Assembly (NCBI GenBank): GCA_036936605.1
Contig: JAUPFV010000003.1
Location: forward strand, 151,994,997 to 152,058,996
Source of the DNA: Limnanthes douglasii subsp. nivea
Lineage: Eukaryota; Streptophyta; Magnoliopsida; Brassicales; Limnanthaceae
Length of the DNA: 64,000 nucleotides
Direction: 5' to 3'
The notes beneath the pieces are model-generated. The model did no database searches. It saw only the letters and a program-made list of their open reading frames with translations, and was not told where the DNA came from. A program made the translations under genes and the position numbers. This document shows, in pieces, positions 1-10,836 of this stretch (its first letter is position 1; each line of letters begins with the position of its first letter).

Positions 1-218
1 TTTATGGTCCTTGTTAGCAATGTGGGATTTGGGGGTCCTCTATGGGATGAAGTTTATTCTTCATATTCCCCCTTAAACTTTATCCCAGTAATTTGCTGGA
101 ACTTCGGCGGTTAAGCCGTATATGACTCTGATACCATATGTTGGAATATCCTACATTCTAAAGAAGACAGATTAAAAATCCGAGTTTTAGAAGAAGCAGA
201 AGGATAAATATTCCAACA
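1..218 (-). mobile_element. Short LTR-retroelement remnant (LTR, primer site, purine tract)
   Basis: Read on the minus strand. Positions 139-218 form an 80-bp LTR-like block with TGTTGGAATAT at one end and its complement at the other. Beside it, 126-136 is the complement of a tRNA-Met primer site (TGGTATCAGAG). About 40 bp further on, 67-85 is the complement of a polypurine tract (AAGGGGG). Primer site and purine tract are nearly adjacent, so almost the whole coding interior is missing, as in TRIM elements or deletion relics. The LTR-like block resembles the LTR at 37966-38283. The element cuts into the kelch fragment that starts at 220. Its far side runs off the window. Confidence 0.5.
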
Positions 219-219
219 G

Positions 220-601
220 AACCCAAGTGCTGCCCTAAACAGGAAACTTTACGCTTTGGACTGCAAAGACGGCTGAAAACTTAGGGTTTACGATGAAGCG
301 ACTGATTCTTGGAACAAACACATTGACGGTAAGACATATTTGGGAAATTCTCGAGCTTTAGAAGCATCAGCTCTTGTTCCCTTAAATGGTAAAATTTGCA
401 TCGTCCGTCATAATATGAATATATCGCTCGTTGATGTTTCTAAATCCGATTGTGGGTAAGATACCAACAATGAACATCTATGGGAAACACTAGCAGGAAA
501 AGGGAAATTCAAGACTTTAGTTAAGAATCTATTTGTCAAGACTTGCTGGTCGGAACCCGCTTAAAAGTGAGGTAGTTCACTGTCAAGTTCTACAAGCATG
601 A
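220..601 (+). pseudogene. F-box/kelch-repeat gene fragment (C-terminal part), left copy
   Basis: Translated pieces give kelch-type residues (ALN, LYALDCKDG, LRVYDEATDSWN, ALVPLNGK, VRHNM, SLVDVSKSD), which match the C-terminal half of plant F-box/kelch proteins of the At1g55270 type. Those proteins are substrate receptors of SCF ubiquitin ligases. The F-box end is absent because the LTR remnant at 1-218 truncates the gene. In-frame stops occur at the GGC-TGA near 272 and at a GGG-TAA near 457, and a frameshift near 530 spoils the tail before the terminal TGA at 599-601. An inverted, longer copy lies at 54120-54834. This is a dead fragment; naming the closest relative rests on memory. Confidence 0.75.
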
Positions 602-1034
602 TGCAAACACAAAGATTTTACAGCACCTAAATTTACTTTGTTGCGCTCTCGAATATATAGGCTTAAAAGATTTAACGGGGCTGCATAGTTCATGGCACAT
701 ATAGTCTGTTGTTGTTTTTATTAAAATTATGCGCCATGAACAATGCGGGTTTCAAAACAACCAATTTCCACACATTTAGTATTACAAATACATGTATTCT
801 CTATGTTGTCATACGTGTGGGGTTGTGAGAGGAAAACAAAAAAAAAGAAAAATAGAGTATAGCAAATTTTGATATACTCTGTTTTGAGAAAAACTAAAAA
901 TAAAAATAATATAAAATAAAAATATATTTAGAAAATATTAAATTCGAAGTGTAAAAATGGTATTAAAAGTCGAAGGACTATGTATGAAACAAAAACCATT
1001 TAATTATAGCGACACGTGACAGCATTATAGCAAA
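602..1034. other. 3' flank of kelch fragment and AT-rich link to Mutator-type terminus
   Basis: No coding signal. The stretch matches 53580-54119 in inverted orientation, apart from a 113-bp insertion present only on the right. The empty site for that insertion lies at about 813-825. Confidence 0.6.
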
Positions 1035-1160
1035 AACCACACGCGGGGACTGAAATTATAGATTTTTTTATAGTCGAAGGACCGTCACCCATGATTTTTT
1101 TGTCGAGGGACTAAATGACACAAACGTGATAGTCGAGGGACGAAGCACCGATTTAAGCCT
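1035..1160. mobile_element. Mutator-like terminal repeat inside copia A1
   Basis: About 125 bp ending in GATTTAAGCCT and containing ATAGTCGAAGGACC and GTGATAGTCGAGGGAC, the same terminal repeat as both ends of the MITE at 13407-13687. It is followed directly by TGTCTAACA (1161-1169), the target sequence flanking the MITE in copia A2. Only one terminus is seen here; the other side runs into the kelch 3' flank. Confidence 0.7.
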
Positions 1161-3008
1161 TGTCTAACAAGTATCCCTACGAAGTCCTACATCATAAAAC
1201 ACCAAACTATACCTATACATGTTATCCATTCCTCATACCATACCAGTCTCACAAGTTTCAATTTTATTTATTTAATTTTGTTTTTCTTGGGTATAGCGAA
1301 TACTAAAAAGGCTACACATGTCTAATCTTCAATGAAAGGGAATTTCCCTAGTTAAAAGGTTTCATAAACACCCTAAGGTTTGAGTCATCCCTAGTCTATA
1401 CTCTAAGTACTTGGTGTCCTAATTCTGCCTACGAGTTTTGTGACTAATGGTACTTTGTCATCTTCAACAGTCTACCAAGATTCCTCGCCTGAACAGTCTA
1501 CATCTCTATCTTCTAGTCCCTCACAGTCGCAAACACCTCCTCGCTATACACACAATCCATCTCAATCTACATATACCAACACCTCTCAATCAGATACACA
1601 CACTATTGTTAATCCTTCATATCCACCCAATGACATTCATATCTACTCGCCTACTAAACTAAACACAAAGACAATTAATGACCCTCTATCAGAAACCTCT
1701 CACCCATTATTCACTCCTACTATATCTATTTAACGACCATTATCTCATCCAACTTACTCATCTACTCTTGTTCATCCATCTAAAACACATATCATGAAAA
1801 CTAGTGCTCAAGATGGGACACTTAAACGTAAGACACCTTATGTTGGCTCTCTCACCACCACTAACCCCTCTTGAACCTACCAAATATTCGTATGCCTTAA
1901 CTAATTCTCAATGGCTGCAAGCTATGAAGACAAAGTACAATGCTCTTATGTTTAATCACATGTGGACACTTGTGGATTAGTCTCCTAAGATGAATATGGT
2001 GGGATACAAGTGGGTTTATAAGCTAAAATACAACATGTATGGGTCCGTTTACATGAACATTGATAGGTTGGTTGCCAAAGGGTTTCACCAAACTCGTGGC
2101 ATATATGTTTCTGAAATGTTCAGTCTTGTTGTGAATGGTTATATAGTAAAGTTAATCCTAACCATTGCAGTCTCTAAGGAGTGGCAAGTTCGTCAGCTGG
2201 ACACTAATAATGCCTTCCTTTATGACTACCTAACAGAAGGTGTTTAGATGGCTCAGCCATAGGGTTTCAAGGGCTTTGTGAACCTTAAACATGTGTGTAA
2301 ACTTCACGAAGCCCTATATGGTCTAAAACAAGCTCCAAGAGCTTGGTACTCACGACTCACGGATACTCTTCTTAACTATGGGTTTAAAAACTCGAGAGAT
2401 GATTGCTCTCTTTTATACTTTGTTTCTAAGTGTATTTCTCTATTGATTTTGCTTTATGTTGATGATACATTGGTCACAGGTTCTCAACCAAAATATTTAT
2501 CTCAATTCATTCACAAACTTAATGCATCGTTTTCCATAAAAGACATGGAGCCACTCCATTTATTCCTTGGAATAGATGCTCACTATGACTCCACCAGGAT
2601 GTATTTAACAAAACATCAATATATCAAGAACTTACTTGCTTTTCAGGGACTATCCTTATCCAAGTCCTGTCATACACCCATGGTTGTTGGCACCCGTCTA
2701 TCCGACATTTGTGGCAATCCTCATGCAGATCCTACAACATATAGAAATATATTAGGTGTTCTTTAGTACTTCACACATACTGTAACGTGATATTGCCTTC
2801 GTTGTGAACAACCTCAGCCAATATCAGCAGAGTGCCTCACCAAACCCTTGACGTCTTCTCGATTCTCTTTTGTTCGGGACAAACTTGGTTTTAGTGATTC
2901 GCCTCTTCATTTGAAAGGGGGTGTGAAGAACCATTGGAGCCATTCTCACAAGGTCAACACCGGAGATGACGAGCGATGGCTTGACAATATGAAGTGTAGA
3001 TTGGAATT
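1161..3008 (+). pseudogene. Copia retrotransposon copy A1, pol remnant
   Basis: Decayed Ty1/copia pol, entering in the C-terminal part of integrase. It runs through the Ser/Thr/Pro-rich linker (about 1440-1733) into reverse transcriptase (1990-2766), where the catalytic YVDD is visible near 2455. Typical RT residues include RLVAKGFHQT, VRQLDTNNAF and [16 protein letters not shown]. Several stops and shifts break it, for example near 1732, 1979 and 2245. Most of RNase H is deleted: the RT tail jumps to the 3' end (CLTKPL-like, about 2830) and into the first ~140 bp of an LTR starting with TGAAGAACC, which ends at 3008. Copies A2 and A3 carry the same Mutator-type element at the same site. Confidence 0.85.
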
Positions 3009-3700
3009 TAGGATGCTAATAAAGAAGGTGGAAATCTTGAAGAAATAGTGTTATGTTCACTGGTTGCACGAGTTTAAAGATTGGATGGATCATTCATCTT
3101 AAAATTCAGTTGATGTGGTTATGTATAATTGGGATTCTCAACATGAGAAACAGAATAGTATCAAAAGCAAGAAAAGTCATATGCGTCATGAAGAAAGATG
3201 AGGTTATGCTTGTGACTATTGATGACATAACACAGACCAGGTCAACCTCAGCTCGTCTTGGGTCACCACCTCATTATCAAGAAGGCATTTCGCATTAACG
3301 CCACGATTTAGTTGAAGAATTTTTGCAGCTATCAGCAGATTCATATTTTTATGGCATCATCAGACAATACTAGCTGCAGTGAAGATGAATTCTATGATTT
3401 TTTGACAATCAATATCCAGTGATGATCAGCTAGTGAACCAACAATATCTTAACACGCGCCTGGAACAGTATTTCTTATCAAGTGATTCTGAGGCTGACAC
3501 TTCTGATCAAGTTGGAGTAACTCATGACGGTGAGCCTCCTCCTGGAGGGTCATTCTTGTGAGAATAGAAGAAGAAGGAAACCTAAGAAAAAAGTAATTTC
3601 CATATCGGCGGAGAATAGTATTCTTTCTGACAATCAAACTCAAAGTCGAACTCAAAATTTAGATATTTTTAGAACTGGTAATATAGATGTATGAGGAGGC
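3009..3700 (+). pseudogene. Decayed plant gene fragment (unit A), left copy
   Basis: Directly repeated at 63314-64000. Broken reading frames show conserved-looking peptides such as DANKEGGNLEE, SARLGSPPHYQEG, HDLVEEFLQLSADS and SCSEDEFYDF, all interrupted by stops and shifts. In the right copy the same DANKEGG start follows a good splice acceptor (TAATTTAG), so this is an exon-derived fragment. The acidic and serine-rich tail suggests the C-terminal part of a larger protein. I do not recognise the family. The left end is cut by the copia A1 LTR. Confidence 0.5.
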
Positions 3701-3960
3701 GTTTCTTCCAATGGTTATTGACAAGTGAAGGAATGGTTATTGACAAATGAAGGAATGGTTATTGACAAATGAAGGGGAAGACAGTGAGATGACTGATCGG
3801 CTGATTTACTGAGATAATAATGTTATCTTCGTACCCAATTGTTAAATCAGCCGATCTTCTTCGTTTTTAACTAAATTGGAAGATAACATTATTTTGCCAC
3901 TATATTGGCGGATCTTCTTCGTTTTCAACTAAATCGAATTAATGTTAAAGTTAAATACCA
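3701..3960. repeat. Short tandem repeats and interleaved inverted repeats
   Basis: Three copies of GGAATGGTTATTGACAA at about 3730-3770 are followed by two inverted-repeat pairs in A-B-A'-B' order: GATCGGCTGATTTA with TAAATCAGCCGATC, and AATAATGTTATCTTC with GAAGATAACATTATT. A direct repeat of CTTCTTCGTTTT also flanks them. No coding potential. Confidence 0.6.
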
Positions 3961-4383
3961 ATAAGAAATTAGTATTCTAGCTTTATTTTAAAAACATTAA
4001 AACTGAAGCTAAAGAAATTTATATTCAATATAAATATACTAAAATATATAATAAGGATGTGAAAATTATCTAAAATATTCTGTTCAAAATATATTTTTTG
4101 AACCCTTATGTAATGTGTACTGTATTATATATATATATATACTTAAATATTTAATCAAAATATTTTGAATATTTTTATCTAATTAATATGTTAAAATATA
4201 TTTTTTAGATATTTAAATTATTCACTTAAAAATATTGAATAAAAATATTTATTAAAAAACTTCAATGGTAAAATCTATCTTAAAGATATTAAAAGTATAT
4301 TTAAATTCTTCGCCTCAAAATATATTTTAACAAATATATATATACTAAAATATATGCTAAAAATATTGAAAATATCAAATAGA
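3961..4383. other. AT-rich stretch without a recognisable feature
   Basis: Very AT-rich, with ATATTTTAAATATATT-like runs and a short (TA)n near 4128-4141. No gene or structured element seen. Confidence 0.5.
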
Positions 4384-4665
4384 AACATAGAATCAAGGAT
4401 AGAATCAAGGGTTAAATCTGATCCGAGTATCGTTTGTGAAATGCGAATCATGAATCAAATGTTAAATTCAAGCTGAGAATCAAGGGTTATATACAATATG
4501 AGAATAGTGTATATGAACTGAGAATCGTGTATGAAATTTAAAATGAGAAAAATGAGTTAAATGTGAACTGAGAATGATGGATCAAATGCGAATTGAAAAT
4601 CATCTATTAAATTTGAACTGCGAATCATTTGTTAAATATGAACTGAGAATTATTGGTTATAGCGG
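4384..4665 (+). repeat. Degenerate ~27-bp satellite, left fragment
   Basis: Repeated monomers of the form GAATCATTTGTTAAATATGAACT with drift. The order of monomer variants follows the higher-order repeat at 55612-57490 and is in the same orientation. About two thirds of one higher-order unit is present. Confidence 0.7.
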
Positions 4666-4904
4666 GAGGTGCAATATCATGGAAAAATATATAAAAAAAA
4701 AGTACTCATCGCATCTTCCACTATGGTTGCAGAATTGGTTGGGTATTATGAAGAATCCCACCAAACACTTTGATTACAAAATTTTGTCATAAAATTGCGA
4801 ATTATGGAAGTAATAGACAAAATATAACAATAATTCAGAAGTCTAGTATTCAAACTAAACTTTTCTATATATATATATCAAGTTCTCGTATGTCCACTTG
4901 AGAG

Positions 4905-5670
4905 TTTAGATTCGTCCAATCAATATAGACCACATCGGAGAAACTCGTATTTTATTGAACCGATTATTAATATAAAGATTTTGTATTTAAAAGATTATTA
5001 GTTTTCAATGACAGTTTGTTCAAAGTTACAAAATAGATTATATATATATAATAATGCGTTATTTTAGGTATCGATACTTTATTATTGAAAAATACACTAT
5101 TAAAGATAAAACAATCTAAATATGGTTTAATTTAAAATTTGAGTAAAACAATTAGACTTTGATTTTCATTTATTATTTCATTTATTTATACTTTAAGACT
5201 TATTAATAAAACATATCATTTATACTATAATATAAATAGTGATCGAGAAATTTCAAATATGTTTAAATTTACATTTTGTTTCATGCTCGATCCGAAACTG
5301 ATTCGTTTTTCTATTTGTATTGAGATCAAATTCTAAAAAACAAAAGACTTCGCAATTCAAACCATCCTATATCATTTTCAATAATATTTTATTATCTTGG
5401 TATCATATTCGACAAAGATTTCTCGTATCACTTTACATCATGATTTAATTTTTTTTTATCATTTATTGACTGTTATGACAAATTGTTTTATAACCTTGGT
5501 GATAATGTTATATATGATTTTTAGATTTATATGTAAATAGTTTGTCTTATATTTATCTTGTACTTAAAAATAAATTTCCACATTATACAATTACCATTTA
5601 CCACTCATTGTATTTGTTGTCATTATAAACCTCGTTTAGGTTTATATGGAGAACATTTGTATTCTTTTTT
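4905..5670 (+). repeat. Dispersed repeat block B, left copy
   Basis: Matches the complement of about 57590-58355 with moderate divergence. Landmarks include the CCAATCAATATAGAC, TCGATACTTT and CCTCGTTTAGG segments. Non-coding and AT-rich. Confidence 0.7.
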
Positions 5671-6130
5671 AAATACATAGATGTTGTAGATTTAATTTAA
5701 ACTGGTTAACTTGAAATACTTGAATTACTTTTAAATTTGTAAATTAAGTTAGTATAAAGTTTAACTCTTAGTTTTATACTCATCTATAGAATTATTATTT
5801 TTTGCCGATATGCAAATGAGACAAAAACAATTAAATTGTATATTTTAATATTTATGTTTTGTGATAATTAAGTTTTTATTTATATCATTTAAATTATTTA
5901 TCTATGTATATTTTTTTAAATTATTTTTTTAACAATTTAATTATATATTTTCATATTTACGTTTTGTGATTATTAAGTTATTAGATATTTTTATACTTGT
6001 ATATTTTTTAAAATTATTTGTCTATGTATATTTTTTGTTCGCGTACAAAGTTAGAGTAATAATGAGAATTATGAATCACAGACCATTACAAATAACAAAA
6101 AAAAAAAAAAATTAATCCATGCTTATATAG
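5671..6130 (+). repeat. Dispersed repeat block D, left copy
   Basis: Matches the complement of about 59700-60190 (for example the TACATAGATGTTGTAG and CGCGTACAAAGTTAGAG segments). AT-rich, non-coding. Confidence 0.7.
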
Positions 6131-6134
6131 ATTA

Positions 6135-6600
6135 ATATCTTTATGCTGACGTTTGGTTGTTGAGGTTCTTGACGATTATTAGATCGGCCTGGAACTACTT
6201 CTTTCTGAAAACAAACTAAAATGCACTGTTGGTGGATGGGTATTGTGAATCTTATTAGGTCCGCCTATGAACTGTTCTTTTTGAAATAGTAAGATTGACA
6301 GTTGGTTGATGTGTATTGTGACTCTTAATGGGTCCGCCTGATACTATTCTTTTTTAAACAATAAGATTCGTTGTTGGTGGATGGGTATTGTGACTTTTAT
6401 TTGCTCCTTCCGGAAATTTTATCTATGAAACCGTAAGATGCGCTGTTGGTGGATGGGTGTTGTGACTCTTATTAGTTACGCCTGGAACTATTTTTTTTCA
6501 AACAGTAAGATGCGCGGTTGGTGGATGGGTATTGTGACCCCTATTAGGTCCGCATGGAACTGTTCTTTTTGAAATAGTAAGATGCGGCCTCTTATATGCT
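6135..6600 (-). repeat. 72-bp minisatellite array M, left
   Basis: About six degenerate tandem units of roughly 70-72 bp, read on the minus strand: CATCTTACTGTTTC, then AGAACAGTTCCAGGCGG, then TCACAATACCCATCCACC. It is the inverted counterpart of the array at 59240-59690, unit for unit, including the same aberrant units. Some units carry stops or indels in the frame that is open in the 55010-55330 array. Confidence 0.8.
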
Positions 6601-7365
6601 TGATATAATATCATTTTTATTTATCCATCAAAGCACGATGCTTCTTTGCTGGATAGGCCTGGTTACCTCTACGCTTAAAGCACGAAGACACAGAAAGTAT
6701 CAGCACTAAACATAACAAAACGTTAAGATTAACTATTTGTATCCTCTACGTTTTAGACTTAGTTTATAGTACATATATGAAATACATTTGTGTCATATTT
6801 ATAATTAAAATTTGATCATTGGATAAATTAATAAAAATAAGTAGTCATATAAGCATATATTATTTATGTAAATAGAGTAGAATATGAAAACATGCTTAAA
6901 ATGTGTAGGTAAATATTATAAATAAATTTAGAAAAAATGACTAAATGTCAAATAGTAAGTAAAACATAAAAAATCCATTTTATGTACCACAAATTATATA
7001 TTTGATTCTTATGTTTTGTTTATTGGATTGCATCAATATATCTGTTGCACAATTTCCCTAACAACTACTGCAACGAAATGGGAGAATAATTCATGTTTGG
7101 TGTTCAAATGTAAACATAACTAACAGTAGCTGTTATCTATATCTTGCTCGGCAAAATATAACGACACTAAGTTATTTTTCTTTTTTCCATAAAAATATAC
7201 CAAAACGAACCAAGATCCAAATTAATAAGGGTGATACCAATAACTTCCCTTCTTGGTATATAACCACCATAATACATATTTATACAATTCATTTAGTCTA
7301 CGGTCTAATAATATGTCATCTTGCATGTCTTTAATGACATATATTCATTCCGCTGCTCAACATAC
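6601..7365 (+). repeat. Dispersed repeat block C, left copy
   Basis: Matches the complement of about 58385-59240, for example the GGATAGGCCTGGTTACC, TCCTCTACGTTTTAGAC and AACTTCCCTTCTTGGTAT segments. Non-coding. Confidence 0.75.
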
Positions 7366-8385
7366 ATTATTTCATAATCCCTCACTTCTTTCGAACAAGA
7401 AGAACTACTAAAATATCGATCTGTTAAATCGATTTTAATTTGAAAACATGACAACTAATAAAATCTGAAATGATTATGTCACAAACTTCTTCAATATTCT
7501 TCAAATGAATTAAAAAATATGTTGTGTTTTCAAGATAATTAAAAGGTTTAGGTGTTTCCTTCTCGTTTTTGGTTGTGTATGTATAATGTTATGGAAATAC
7601 ATATTCCAAAAAAAAATCTTTAATCAATATCTCTTATATATATCATATCATATTTGGTTTCGATTATTTTCCATTTCATTGAGATAATGAAATAAACACA
7701 TATGGTATTTTCGAACGCCTATCAACTATTTTTGTTAATTTTTAATTATTTTTATACGGATATAACTATGAGAAAATATGACATCACAACCCATTCCCAC
7801 GACATGTTTAACAATTACTGCTTTTGTATGGTGTGGTGTTAAATTTTTTATGTTTTTACAACGTTTTTGGAATTGCATGGCGTGACATGACAGATTCACG
7901 CACTACACTGTTATTCGTGACAGACTGTCATACGCGACAGTATTGATGTGTTACACTCTGTGGCATTACATATGCGTGATAACAGTATGTCACATGGGTG
8001 ATAATTGTTACCGTATCACACTTAACTAAGAGTTTATCATATTTTGAAAACAATCTAAAAAATAATTTCTATGCATTAATTTACTTAAATTTCAAGAAAT
8101 TAATTTATGTATATAATAAAAAAAATTGTAATATTTATTTGATATTTTAATAATAATTATATTTAGATATTTTAAATAGTTGATTAAATCTTTCAAACTA
8201 TTTATAATGTCTAACCATCACATATGTAATTATATTCAGATCTTCAAACTAACATATACTTCTAATAGTTCTCTAGATCATTCAAGTGTATACATTTAGA
8301 TGTTATAAATAGTTTACCGTCACCGTTACCATTACCGTCACAACATAAACTGTATATTTAAAGTATTTGCAGATGTTTAATGGAT
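7366..8385. other. AT-rich region without a recognisable feature
   Basis: No coding region. At about 7860-8040 short TGTCA/TGACA and CGTGA words are over-represented, but I could not define a unit. Confidence 0.5.
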
Positions 8386-8465
8386 CTTGCTATCCGAGTT
8401 TTATATTTATTCAAGAATGGCTCAGAGGCCTATTTAGCAAGCTCAAGAACCATGTCAAACTAAAG

Positions 8466-10695
8466 TGTTAGAATATTCAGTGTATTAATGTTAGAATATT
8501 CAGGGTATTAAATTTCTTTGTATAGGCCTCTAAGTTCTCTATATATTGAGAGCCTTACTTGAGTTTGCATTATAAAAAAAATAAAAATACAAAAAGGATT
8601 GATGTTTCTTAGTAACTGATTATGCCCCCACTGTGTCTCGGTCGATTTAAGCCGCTTCCTGCGGCTACTTCTCTCTTTGTTTTTTTACATGGTATCAAAG
8701 CATGTGTGATTCTGGGAATTCTGAACATCCTCAACAAAGATGGCTGACAATGAAGTCGTGGTCTGTCAAATTCCTGATGAATTAACAATGCAGATTGCTG
8801 CCATTCTGTGACTTCTTAGAATCCGATTATTTTTTTGACCATCAATCTCGTGCTCAGGGGGAGAATATAAGTGAATCACTCGACTGGTTGCTATATGAAA
8901 GTTAGTTTGAGGATGTGCTAACAGAGTCGGTAGATGGCGCCACCGAACACACCTCTTCCACCATAAAGGAGACTGACGAGGTATTTCTTACCACCAATGA
9001 TTCTCCCGAAGACAATGTCCAATAAAAAATAAATGCCATGGATACTACGAGTGAATCAGCCGAAGAAAATATCCATCAAGATGTAAACAATTTACAATGT
9101 CATAATTCACAAAATGATATTGACCATGACATTTCAGGAAGTTCATTTGTTGAAACTCAAACTCCGGTTCTTCCCTTAAGAAAAAATAGAGGGGTTCCTC
9201 CTCACCGGTATTCACCGGAACACGTTCCTCGTGCTTCTACATATCCGTTACAAACGGACAAGAAAGGAATGACGAAGATTTCAAAGGTGTTTTCAACTAC
9301 TATTCTCTCTGAACAAATCCCTAAAACAGCCCAAGAAGCTAAGAAGATGACTGAAGGACATGAGGCAATGAATACCGAAATGGAAGCTCTTAAAAGGAAT
9401 TATACATGGGAGAACTGTGTGTTACCACAAGGGAAGAAAGCAGTCGAGTGTATATGGGTGTTTAATATAAAATATAAATCCAATGGCACCATTGAGCGAC
9501 ACAAGGCAAGATTGGTTGCCAAAGGATATACACAAACATATGGTATAGACTACTCTGAAACATTCTCTCCAGTTACAAAGATTCACGCTATAAGAGTTTT
9601 ACTTTCAATAGTCGCGAATGAAGATTGACATCTTCATCAATTTGATGTAAAGAATGCTTGCTTACATGGATACTTGAAAGAAGAGGTATATATGGAACCC
9701 CCACCAGGGTTTTCTGATGGTTTTCAAGAAAATGAGGTATGTAAACTGAAAAAGGCATTATATGGGCTTAAATAGTCTTCTCGTGCTTGGTTTGGGAGAT
9801 TTAAAATGGCAATGAAGCATTATAGCTAGAAACAGAGTAATGGGGATCATACCTTGTTTTACAAAAAAAGAGGAGAATTAGTCACTTGTCTTATAATATA
9901 TGTCGATGATATGATTATTACGGGGAATGACGATGAAGAAATTAGCTCTCTTAGGAAAAACGTCTTTAAGGAGTTCAAAATGAAAGACCTTGGGGGATTG
10001 AAGTATTTCCTAGGATTCGAGGTTCTTAGGTCTAGAGGAGGGATTTATATCTCCCAACTGAAATATATATTGGATTTATTAGCTGAAGTTGGCATGGTGG
10101 ATTGCAAATCAAATGACACTCCTATGGTTGTGAATCATAAACTAAAGATAATTGAAGGGGCTAGACCAGCGAGTAAAGAAAGGTACCAAAGGTTGGTGGG
10201 AAAATTGATTTACATGGCTCACACTCGACCTGACATTGCATATGCGGTGGGAGTAGTTAGCCAGTTCATTCATCATCTTCAGGAACACCATATGGAGGCC
10301 GTAATGAGGATTATTCGATATCTCAAAAGCACACCAGGAAGAGGCATAATTTTTAAGAAAAATGGACACCTTGGTGTTGAAGTATTCACAGATTCTGATT
10401 GGGGAGGGAATCCTAATGACAAGCGATCAACTGCTGGCTACTTTACTCCTATTGGAGGTAACTTGAGGGGAGTGTTAGAATATTCAGTGTATAATGTTAG
10501 AATATTCAGTGTATTATGTTTCCTTGTATAGGCCTCTAAGTTCTCTATATATTGAGAGCCTTACTTGGGGTTGCATTATAAAAAAAATAAAAATACAAAA
10601 AGAATTGATGTTTCTTAGTAACTGATTATGCCCCCACTGTCTCTCTGTTTCTTTAAGCCGCTTCATGCGGCTACTTCTCTCTTTATTTTTTAACA
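8466..10695 (+). mobile_element. Copia B-element, deletion derivative with both LTRs
   Basis: Complete by its ends: LTRs 8466-8689 and 10473-10695 start TGTTAGAATATTC and end in ACA, and are flanked by the 5-bp duplication TAAAG (8461-8465 and 10696-10700). Primer site TGGTATCAAAGCATG begins at 8690; the purine-rich tract GAGGGGAG sits at 10465-10472. Only 2.2 kb long, so most of gag, protease and integrase is gone. By eye the LTRs differ at roughly 15-20 of 224 positions, so the insertion is not recent. It lies inside the 5' LTR of copia A2. Confidence 0.92.
9038..10489 (+). pseudogene. RT/RNase H remnant of copia B-element
   Basis: The frame covers the pre-RT linker ([17 protein letters not shown]) and reverse transcriptase: [19 protein letters not shown], then CLIIYVDDMIITG with the catalytic YVDD near 9899. 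RNase H begins (FTDSDWGGNPNDKRSTAGY) but is lost right after GGN, where the frame joins the last residues before the purine tract. Nonsense codons interrupt RT at about 9626 (a Trp position), 9773 (GLK-stop) and 9827. Gag survives only as a short start after 8740. No functional protein is expected. Confidence 0.88.
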
Positions 10696-10836
10696 TAAAG
10701 AGAGGTGATTTCCTCTCTATTGCTAACCACTCACAAGCAAAAAGAATAAAAGGACTTTACTACTGCTAGCTGTATTTCTTTTTATAAAATAACAAATTAT
10801 ATCATATCGTTGTTATCACTTATATATGGCAATCAA

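Noticed and set aside
1..218. Complete TRIM element at the window start
   Set aside because: The sequence after the purine tract does not match the 139-218 LTR-like block and the far flank is outside the window, so only a remnant is claimed.
4574..4792. Open frame over the left satellite fragment
   Set aside because: Composed of satellite monomers and AT-rich DNA; no protein-like conservation.
7860..8040. Possible structured repeat of TGTCA/TGACA and CGTGA words
   Set aside because: No consistent period or pairing could be defined; the composition may be chance.
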